Shown here: positions 7,953 to 15,223 of the stretch, one piece after another
Layout: every line of letters begins with the position of its first letter
How positions within the stretch are numbered: the stretch's first letter is position 1
Assembly: GCA_025399215.1 (NCBI GenBank)
Contig: MU621466.1
Coordinates: 1-15,223 of the forward strand
From: Globomyces pollinis-pini
Taxonomy: Eukaryota; Chytridiomycota; Chytridiomycetes; Rhizophydiales; Globomycetaceae
Direction: 5' to 3'
Length of the DNA stretch: 15,223 nucleotides
Made by a program: the position numbers and the translations under genes
The notes under the pieces: model-generated
Database searches by the model: none
What the model was told of the DNA's origin: nothing
What the model saw: the letters and a program-made list of their open reading frames with translations, nothing else

Positions 7953-10900
7953 TCAAGACATACCAGAGTTTGCGAAAGATTTGGAAATTGTACTCCCAAT
8001 CATGTCAAAAACAAGTTCATCCCATTGTTCCGACTTGACGCTGTTTTGAAACAGATGACTATCCAACATCTGACTAGAAATTTGTCCATTTACAGGACTT
8101 ATAATGTTCTTCAATTCTTCTTTGTTAAAAGATGGTGGAGGTTGGAAAGATTTTTCGAATGCTTCAATGAATTCTGCCCAATTAACTGTGTCGGCTAGAT
8201 TCAGTCGTTTCATCATTAACTGGCCTACGGTGATTCCATCTGGAGCATAACGGTTTTCATCAATCATATCCTTCGAATATTGGTAATTGACGTGCTAAAA
8301 TGTTTAATACAAGATGGTTTAATTACATTCAGATCTTGCTCATTTAATTCCGACAAAGAGATCAAAACATCTCCTGCCGATGGTCGGAATAACGGATTGG
8401 AATTTATGCAATTCAATATGAGTTTGAGTAACTCTCCTGACAACCCTGATTGAATCAAAAGATCCTTCTTATCCAGCCATGTTCGTTTTGATTGCAGCCA
8501 CAATGCTGCAAGGTCATGTAGAAATATGATGTGCATTAACGTACACCCAAAAGCATAAATATCGTATTTATCCGTTTTCTATATCGTCAGTCAAATTTAT
8601 CAGTACCGGATACATGACCATCTGTCCAGCACTAACTATCCCTTCTGGTGGAACGTATGCCCCTTCAATCATTTCTCCATCAAAGCTGTTAATTGGTCTA
8701 GTAGTATGAAAATTAGATATTTTCGCAATAATAGCCCCATCTGCGCTATGATGTAGTAAAATATTATCTGGCTTGACATTTAGATGAACGTATCGAAGTG
8801 AATGCATATGTAGTATCCCTTTCATTATCATCTCACAGATACGTAAACGATTTTCCAAAACTGTCCATTGATTCAACTTTACCTTATGGAACTCTGGTGT
8901 CATATCACAATCCTGTATACTATCTAGGCTTATAAGGTACTGTGTCAGGGATCCAAGATTCATGTATTCCATGACCAAAGCACTTTGGGGTATATAATTA
9001 TTGTTGAACAGGGGAATCGATTCGTTACTCATAAAATGGAGTACTTGAACGGTCCAGGGTGATTGTAAACGTTTCATCATCCTGCTTTCTTCATAAATGC
9101 ATTCTTCTTCATCTTCACTAGTTGGGACTTTTGCAATTGATAATCGTCCATTAAAAGTAGCCTTATAAAAATGACTTCCATGATTCACAGTGCCAATTCT
9201 CTTGCGTGAAATTTCATAGCTGGTTTGGTATACATTGGATGTGGAATTTGAATCAAATACATCATTTTCCCCCAGTAGCATTTGCATTTCTTCATCTAAA
9301 CTGGTCGATAATTTTTTGGATAATGACAATTGTCTATCAAAATGTATAGAAGATTTACTTTTTCTGGTCGAATATGTTTTTAGGGTTATTGTGGATGTAC
9401 TGCTAGCAGAAGAACCATATTTGTAATCGTTGTAGTGTACAACATCATTGCCAATATCTGTTAAATTTTTGGAGGAGATACTATTCGTAAAGGATGATCC
9501 ATATCCTTCCTCATGATTTGAATCTGATCTACTTCTTTTCGACAAAAGCCTGAGTAATATTAATCCTAACAGAGCAGTTGATATCACAAGCATGGAAACA
9601 AATGCCAGTAAAACAGAAAGTGAAAATAATGGCATTGCTGCTACAGCAGTAGATGTTGGCGTTATTGTGTCAGTATATGTTGAAGTAGGTCGAATGTTTG
9701 AATCGGTTACCAAGTTCTGAATGTTAGTCTCCAAAGTATTTGGAAAGACTAAACTAGCGGAAGGCGATTGCTGTAAGATTCTTGTTATTGAAATGGATTG
9801 GGATAAACTTGTTGCGGCAGTGGTGTCCATTCCAACAGGTGGAGTTCTGCTATCCGTCGCAATTATTGACCCAGAAGGGTTACTAGGTAACGAAGTAACA
9901 ATGCTTGAAGGTGGGTTGGTAAGTGTTTCGGCAATTGAGTCTGTCACTGTCATTGTATTCAGTATCGAATTTGAAAAAGAAAGATTTTCGGTTACACTTT
10001 GGCTAGTTATGAAGAATTCTTTCGAAGATACCGATCCAGTTGGATCCACTGTAAATGTATCAGCAGTACTTGTAAAATTTTCATCTAAAGTTGATGATAG
10101 AATATTATTCGTTTCTGTAGCTGATTTTGATAGTTCCATTGTTATAAATTTAGTATCAAAAACTGTTGTGTCCCAATTAGCAGAAGTAAGTGTTATAGAG
10201 ATTTGATTAGATTGACTTGATTGAGTTGTGACTGGTTGCGTTGTTGAAAGAAGAGTTACAATATTCGGATCATCTGATTTGGTAGTTGAAGGATCCAACA
10301 AAACCGGGATTCTAAAAATGAGGTTTACTCGAATACCGAAATGATTTTCTGTTTTCCATCCTACTGAATGACTCTGGTTCGGGTCCAACCAGTTTATTTC
10401 CAGTGACATCACTACAATAAGTCAAAAATCAATAGTACAATAGCGACAAGTACTTAAATTTCGACATTTCTTCGGGAATTGGGCCAGTTAGTTGATTATT
10501 TTGTAATAATCTTGGGTAAATTTACATTAGATACTTACAGGGTTTGTAGGTAGTTATCTCCAGTCCCCACATCAACAGGGATGGGACCAGTGAATCTATT
10601 GTCATTTAGGTGACTAAATTTAGTCACGAACAACTTACATTTGGGGAAAAGGCATTTTTGGAATTGGGCCTGATAAATCATTGAATGACAGCTTACTAAA
10701 AGGTTATTATTGTACAACTTATATACATAGATTCCAGTTGTGTAGCTCTTGCAATACTTGGAGGAATTTCACCCGATAGCGCATTGTCATCCAGATGCCT
10801 TTTACCATATGAATTACACCTCACTTACAACATATTTAAGTTAATCATCTGTCCCACAGTAGATGGGATTGATCCGGTAATTCGATTCCCAGATAGATCA

Positions 10901-11290
10901 CTGAATGGTTATTAGTGTTTCGAACTAAGTACATAATAGTTAGGCTGGTAATGTCAAATAGTTCTGGTGGTATTTCTCCCGACAATGAAGTTGAACTTAT
11001 TGCTCTATATATGCTGTTAGAAAGGTGTAATTACAAATAGTCCAAATAGCTAAGTTTTGAGATTTCTGGTGGAATAAAGCCATTGAATTTTGGATTGTAA
11101 TAAGAACTATGAATATGTTAATGAGAGGATTGTATAAGTGATACATGCTAGTAATTCGTTTGTTTGCTGAACATGAAATGGATGGATCTGAACAGCAGTC
11201 TCGTTGAGGAAATACAGTATTTGTTCCTGCTAACTTTGGTATAATTTCATCCACTAGAATATCACAATCATTCAGAGTTGTGGAACTCAT
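7953..11290 (-). CDS. LRR receptor-like pseudokinase with C-terminal extension
   Basis: Twelve exons: 11145-11290, 11035-11106, 10933-11004, 10829-10900, 10727-10798, 10639-10695, 10539-10613, 10439-10510, 10337-10411, 8607-10311, 8327-8578, 7953-8294. The introns are 25-38 nt and the product is 1003 aa. Order: cysteine cap (Cys9, Cys32, Cys33, Cys40), eight plant-type LRRs (about 49-237), Ser/Thr-rich stalk (238-464), membrane segment (about 465-490) followed by KRSR, then a kinase-like domain (about 604-880). Lys632 (SIAKVP) remains, but the catalytic-loop HRD is HLN (Asn749), DFG is NFH (771-773) and the Gly loop is degenerate, so catalysis is unlikely. Residues 891-1003 form an extra domain with a W..F motif and an EF-hand-like pattern. 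No signal peptide follows this ATG, and a missing upstream exon is possible. A further intron at 7935-7963 (donor GTATGT) would give an alternative end at 7909 (1008 aa). It is divergent from the active paralogue at 11531. Confidence 0.85.
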
Positions 11291-11366
11291 GAAATGGTGA
11301 ACTCCAAACCCAATTCAGCAATTCTAAAAATGTGTTTGACCCTTCCACTTTCAGCTTGTGAAACCC

Positions 11367-11393
11367 ACCCTCAAACGGGGGAACTGTGAGGGT
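11367..11393. promoter_or_regulatory. Perfect 7-bp dyad, candidate operator
   Basis: ACCCTCA at 11367-11373 is mirrored by TGAGGGT at 11387-11393, with a 13-bp GC-richer centre, inside the divergent promoter region. The symmetry suits a dimeric DNA-binding protein; no known factor is assigned. Confidence 0.35.
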
Positions 11394-11415
11394 CTTAATA
11401 AAATCAGTGCCATAT

Positions 11416-11526
11416 TTGAACAAAAATAAATAATTAATAGTAAAAATACTGAAGAACTAGACGTTATTGAACACGAATTGAACGGCATAATTATACGACT
11501 TGAACTACATCTTGAACAAAGTTCAA
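11416..11526 (+). promoter_or_regulatory. TTGAAC hexamer cluster upstream of the receptor kinase
   Basis: TTGAAC occurs at 11416-11421, 11467-11472, 11478-11483, 11500-11505 and 11512-11517, with inverted GTTCAA at 11521-11526, five bases before the ATG. The last four direct copies are 11, 22 and 12 bp apart, close to whole helical turns. Confidence 0.4.
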
Positions 11527-11530
11527 TATA

Positions 11531-14449
11531 ATGACAGACTTTAAAACGTTTAATTCAAGTATTCCAGACTGTGATTACTTCTTTACATCAATTTATACTC
11601 AATTACTTGGAACTACCAAACCAGAACTGAATCAAACAGCCTGTTGCAATGACAGGTCCATTGTATGCATAAACAACACCATTTCGGAACTGTAAGTAAT
11701 TCGACTCTCTAATATTTTAAGGTCATTAAATGATGCATTTAACGGAATTGTTCCAAAAGAATTGTCTAATTTGACATCTTTACAGTCAATGTATTTCACA
11801 TAACCACTAATCTGGTAGTACTATAACTTACAGTAACATTCATGGATCCATTCCAAAAGAATTAGCACTGTTACCTCAGTTAAGGCGGTTTCAAATTGGC
11901 ACTTCGCAATTGTCTGGTATGCTTCCAACAGAATTGTTGAATCACCCAACTTTGGAATCACTGTATGTTTTACGTTACTTAAGATTAGAGATGTAAGAGA
12001 CAATCGTATTGGTGGTACCCTCCCGAGTAATATCAACCTGCCTAGGTTGAGAGACTTGTAACTTTTGAAGTTTATAATATTAGGTCGCTGGCAAATAACT
12101 TGTTTGAAGGACCAATACCACCTAACCTGATTCTCAATTCACCAAATTTATGGCTATTGTATGTTTTTTTGGCTTATTATTATAGGCGAATATTCAATAA
12201 TCAATTCAATGGAACAATCTCGCCATTGTTTGGGAATTTAAAGCACTTGCAATACCTGTACCGTATTATTATACTCAGTCTATTTAGTGAAATGGCTCGA
12301 AACAAGTTCTCTGGAACTATTCCTTCTGAACTCTCAAACATCCCAGAACTGTATAAATTGTAATTTTTAGGGCCTAAAACTCATAATAATAGGGACCTAT
12401 TCCGCAACAATGAGATTACCGGTCCTATTCCTCCCCAAATAATCCAAATGAAATATTTCAAAGATTTTCGGTACGGCTGATATAATGATGTAATTATGTT
12501 AGATTTCCACTATCTATATCTCAAAGTCCAGCCAATAATAGCATAGACGTGACAGTATTTTCAACTGGTTTTTCAACGACTACAGAATTGTTTACCAGCA
12601 TATCACCCGGTTCGTCAACAACTACGGTATCCAGTTTGCTAACAGGATCTACTATTACGTCTTTTAGCCTCCCAACTAGTACTGATAGTTCATCTGTCAG
12701 CTTAACGGTTACTACCTCAGACTTACAAGTTTCCACCACTACAATACCCATTCAAAGCGCAACTTCACATACACCCGTCGGAAATGATATGAGTACTTCA
12801 GAGTATTATACTTCTACAAAGTTTTTCGATCGTAGCAACAGTATAACGAGAACAGTTGTTACACTAGATTCCACACCAACTTTAAATCCCGCCACATTTG
12901 TTAGCACCTGGAATGATAGAAAGGAATCATCATTGCTACTCACTATTACTACCCATACTGTAGGGCTAGAATCTGCTATCAATTTCGATTTTCAAGTAAC
13001 TAATCATCCACAAGCTGTATTGGAAGTAACAACACCACATCCACTGTCATTTGATTCTGAAGACCAGAAAAACAATATACCACCGCTTTCAAGCAATTCA
13101 ATTGTTAACTTGCTCACAACAAGAGACGTTATACCTACAGAAACGATAATAATTGCATCACCTTTGCCTACTAACATAACAGTTTCTAATCAACTTGGCA
13201 TCTATATTCTCGGAGTCTCTTTAGCAATGATTCCAATTCTCATTTTTATTTCAGTCGTTTTATTGTGCAAAAAGAAAAAAGATGTGATTATCTATGACAG
13301 TAATTCTTCAGCGATCAGTTTCTCTGGTGATGAAGATACACCATTATTGTCAACAATGACTGGTCTAACAATCTTTACCAACAACCAATACCCCATTCGT
13401 TTACCGTTACCAGCAAATGCAAACGAATCTCAATCCAGAACCATAGAAGAAGCAAATTTGAATTCAATTACAACCAATGATAACAGCAATACAATTATTT
13501 CTGTCAATGACAGCATTCCTCTATCCTTTACAAGAACACCGCCCTCCATGAATAATCTAAATACCAAATGGTCCATCAAGAGAAAAATAGAAGGATCTGG
13601 TGGTTCTAGCCAAGTCTATCAAGCTTTATACGCAGGCCAGCTAGCAGTTGCAAAAGTACCAATGTTAGATAAACACGAGCAGTTAGTATACCGAGAAGGG
13701 CAAATGCTTAGAAAGCTAAAATCACCATGGACTGTAAAAGTTCTTACATTTATGAGTAATGGATCTATTCCAGCACCAGATGCAGATTATGTATCAACTG
13801 CCTTGGTATTAGAATTCATGAATTTGGGGAGCTTGGGATCATATTTGACTCCGATCGCGGATATTAATCAGGATGTATCTTTAGGTAACTACCAGAAAGT
13901 AACATCCGAAACACTTCGAATTGCAATTATGGTGTCAAACGGATTGGAATTTATTCACCTCTCTGGCTATAATCATCTAGACATCAAACCGGATAACATA
14001 TTACTACATTGTAGCCCAGACGGCGAACTGATTGCAAAGTTGTCCGACTTTGGATCAGCCAGGAAAGAAGGCTCTTTTGATTCGGTTTTCCAAACAACTG
14101 GTTATATACCCCCAGAAGGATTTAAAATTGACAATCAACAACCGCAACCAGTAAAATGATTTTTTTAACTAATTCATGATAGAAAACTTCAAAGTTTGAT
14201 ATTTTTGCTTTCGGAACTACACTTATTCACATGATTTTACTGAAGAACTATGCAAAAAAATGGAATATGAATGGTCAATCAGTAACAGATTCATCCAGAG
14301 AATTTTTGTATACTCAGATTGAGAAGTCTGATTTGGTGGATTTAATATTAAATTGTTTAAGTAGTATCCCAGACTTTCGACCTCCCGCAAAAGATATTAC
14401 TCAATTTCTTCAAACTTTGGAGCAATGTGATTTTGTTGGAAAAGAATAG
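11531..14449 (+). CDS. LRR receptor-like protein kinase (catalytic residues intact)
   Basis: Ten exons: 11531-11691, 11722-11790, 11819-11962, 11989-12057, 12084-12158, 12186-12257, 12288-12359, 12393-12470, 12503-14150, 14183-14449. The introns are 26-33 nt; the product is 884 aa with a TAG stop. Order: cysteine cap (Cys14, Cys38, Cys39, Cys46), eight plant-type LRRs with the NxFxGxIP signature (about 54-247), Ser/Thr-rich stalk (about 248-478), one membrane helix (about 479-502) followed by KKKK, then a TKL-like kinase domain (about 603-875). Visible motifs are a Gly-rich loop (GSGGSSQV), Lys631 (AVAKVP), catalytic HLDIKPDN (Asp740), DFG (Asp762), PPEG and DIFAFG. The HRD arginine is Leu, making it a non-RD kinase. 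A type I membrane receptor is predicted, though no signal peptide follows the chosen ATG. The divergent neighbour at 7953-11290 is its pseudokinase paralogue. Ligand and substrate are unknown. Confidence 0.88.
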
Positions 14450-15036
14450 TTAGAAATGTATATTAATTGACTGGATACAAATCATATCTTTAGAACTTAA
14501 TCTAACGCACAGTTTTTCATTTCAAACTTTACAATTAAGCACGTTATTTTGGTGTGAACCATAAAGTGCAGTTTATCCACTATCCATCTGAAACTAGCAA
14601 ATATTCATATAAAATATTTAGAATCATTTAGAACTTAATATAAATATACATGTACTTAGACTATAATATGAATTCATGGAAGTCTTGTGTCGCAATGAGA
14701 GATTTGTTATTCCGTAGAGAAGTAATAAATTATCTGCTTTTGTTATTTCGTTATTTAATTTAGATTCAAAAGGACGAGCTTTACCACCAGATTTCAAATA
14801 ACTTCTCTATTAAATTGGAAATCAAAGTAATTTATCTTGCATCACTTAGTGAGATAAATATATGATCCGCAAACTGCTTGCACGTTTCAAACAAAATGGA
14901 TCCTTGAACACACGTTATGGTTCCAACTCTGGAGCGAATCCTATTCTGGAAACCAACGTGTCATCGAATAGTGACACACAACTGCTCGATAACTCTATAA
15001 AAAGAATGCTATTAAATAATTAAATTATATTAGAAA
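14450..15036. other. Intergenic region upstream of the right nuclease copy
   Basis: 587 bp with no clear gene apart from a possible 53-codon ORF at 14862-15023. TTTAGAACTTAAT occurs twice (14489-14501, 14627-14639). An imperfect inverted repeat with a 9-bp perfect outer arm spans 14715-14809. CACGTT (14881-14886, 14911-14916) and AACGTG (14955-14960) are shared with the left nuclease flank. Confidence 0.45.
14862..15023 (+). CDS. Possible small protein of 53 residues, no known family
   Basis: ATG at 14862 opens a frame of 53 codons ending in TAA at 15021-15023, 13 bp before the nuclease start codon. The product begins MIRKLLARFKQNG, is basic at the start and rich in Asn and Ser. The sequence looks somewhat richer in G and C than the surrounding intergenic DNA. 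It could equally be an upstream ORF in the nuclease 5' leader, or chance. Confidence 0.2.
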   Translation: MIRKLLARFKQNGSLNTRYGSNSGANPILETNVSSNSDTQLLDNSIKRMLLNN

Positions 15037-15223
15037 ATGAACACTTATCTCACATTATTAGTTGCTACTTCTGTTAACGCTTGGGCTGATAAAGGTATAT
15101 TAAAAGCTTATTGTTGATATGATTAGGCCACAATGCTATCATGGTTGTTGCTGAAAACTACTTGGAACCATCCGTAAAATCCTACATTGCAAAGCTTTTG
15201 ACTCCATTTGGTGGAAGATTGGC
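15037..15223 (+). CDS. S1/P1-type nuclease, N-terminal part (right copy, runs off the window)
   Basis: Exon 1 spans 15037-15094, a 32-nt intron lies at 15095-15126 (gtatat..gattag), and exon 2 starts at 15127 and continues past the window. The protein starts with a signal peptide of about 15 residues. It then reads WADKGHNAIMVVAENYLEP, matching the W..xGH..v..iA..yL.P start of S1/P1 zinc nucleases, where the N-terminal Trp and the His are zinc ligands. Members are secreted or vacuolar and degrade single-stranded DNA and RNA. Only 51 complete codons are visible (residues 1-51), so completeness cannot be judged. The gene faces away from the cluster and is an outward-pointing inverted duplicate of the copy at the left edge. 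Confidence 0.88.

Larger units (their letters stand above)
11291..11530. promoter_or_regulatory. Shared intergenic region of the divergent receptor genes
   Basis: Only 240 bp separate the two start codons, so both promoters must overlap here. The region holds a perfect 7-bp dyad (ACCCTCA at 11367-11373, TGAGGGT at 11387-11393). Five TTGAAC hexamers lie at 11416, 11467, 11478, 11500 and 11512, and one inverted GTTCAA at 11521. A 31-codon plus-strand ORF at 11294-11389 includes a short hydrophobic stretch. Which elements are functional is unknown. Confidence 0.65.

Noticed and set aside
7953..8267. An independent 104-residue gene downstream of the pseudokinase
   Set aside because: A 32-nt intron (8295-8326) joins it in frame to the kinase exon, and the total CDS is a multiple of three, so it is better read as the C-terminal exon.
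9721..10206. 161-codon plus-strand ORF
   Set aside because: It is antisense to the Ser/Thr-rich stalk of the pseudokinase receptor. Repetitive Ser/Thr codons readily leave the opposite strand open, and it has no domain.
7953..11290. Calling the minus-strand receptor a pseudogene
   Set aside because: The 1003-codon spliced frame is intact with regular LRRs, and only catalytic residues are replaced, which fits a functional pseudokinase better.
11821..12036. 71-codon minus-strand ORF
   Set aside because: It is antisense to LRR exons of the receptor kinase and runs across a well-supported intron.
12100..12363. A separate short LRR protein starting at 12100
   Set aside because: The frame reads through two short introns (12159-12185, 12258-12287) that happen to be open. 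Splicing gives regular LRR spacing and joins it to the larger receptor gene.
12521..12751. 76-codon minus-strand ORF over the kinase stalk
   Set aside because: Same explanation: antisense of Ser/Thr-rich coding sequence, with Val-rich low-complexity translation.
1..15223. The terminal inverted identity as transposon terminal repeats
   Set aside because: The repeat is the coding 5' end of a nuclease gene in both cases, no transposase is present, and the 15 kb between is ordinary intron-rich genes.
1..15223. tRNA, rRNA, CRISPR or prokaryotic operon structures
   Set aside because: No cloverleaf, rRNA-like block or regular spacer array is visible, and the spliced genes show a eukaryotic nuclear origin.

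Overview
The window looks like nuclear DNA of an early-diverging fungus, most likely a chytrid. This is inferred from gene content and intron style, since no marker gene is present. It is AT-rich and uses the standard code, with TAA, TAG and TGA all ending genes. Its genes contain many spliceosomal introns that are extraordinarily short. Splicing the genes by hand (GT..AG, frame and family alignment all agreeing) gives 36 introns. Of these, 33 are 25-38 nt and only three are longer (78, 143 and 152 nt).

Layout. At both ends lies the 5' end of an S1/P1-type secreted nuclease gene: positions 1-62 on the minus strand and 15037-15223 on the plus strand. The two copies point outward, and 62 of 62 bases (exon 1 plus the first intron bases) are identical. 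From 1583 to 7449 there are four minus-strand genes. Three are paralogues (1583-2696, 3021-4267, 6218-7449) that join an N-terminal helical domain resembling the MLKL/HeLo-type four-helix bundle to C-terminal SEL1-like repeats. Between the second and third paralogue sits a 500-residue leucine-rich-repeat (LRR) protein (4361-5889). From 7953 to 14449 two large receptor-like genes lie head to head around a 240-bp intergenic region. Each encodes a cysteine cap, eight plant-type LRRs, a Ser/Thr-rich stalk, one membrane segment and a kinase-like domain. The plus-strand copy (11531-14449, 884 aa) keeps the catalytic residues. The minus-strand copy (7953-11290, 1003 aa) has lost both catalytic aspartates and is a predicted pseudokinase. 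It also carries a C-terminal extension faintly like the EF-hand/linker modules that precede SH2 domains.

How the genes may work together (inference). A kinase/pseudokinase receptor pair with a shared promoter suggests co-expressed receptor and co-receptor. The neighbouring 4-helix-bundle/SEL1 proteins and the LRR protein have the look of intracellular adaptors or effectors. The 4-helix-bundle paralogues show patchy identity that suggests gene conversion. Together the locus resembles a lineage-expanded recognition or signalling cluster, possibly related to innate immunity or non-self recognition. No experiment or database search supports that role here.

Two features of gene structure stand out. 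In both receptors almost every LRR is encoded by its own 69-75-nt exon, bounded by phase-2 introns that split the same codon of the repeat. Two of the SEL1 paralogues require an 11-nt microexon between 27-nt and 30-nt introns. The longer gene-free stretches (63-1582, 2697-3020, 5890-6217, 7450-7952, 14450-15036) contain no gene I can support beyond one weak small ORF.
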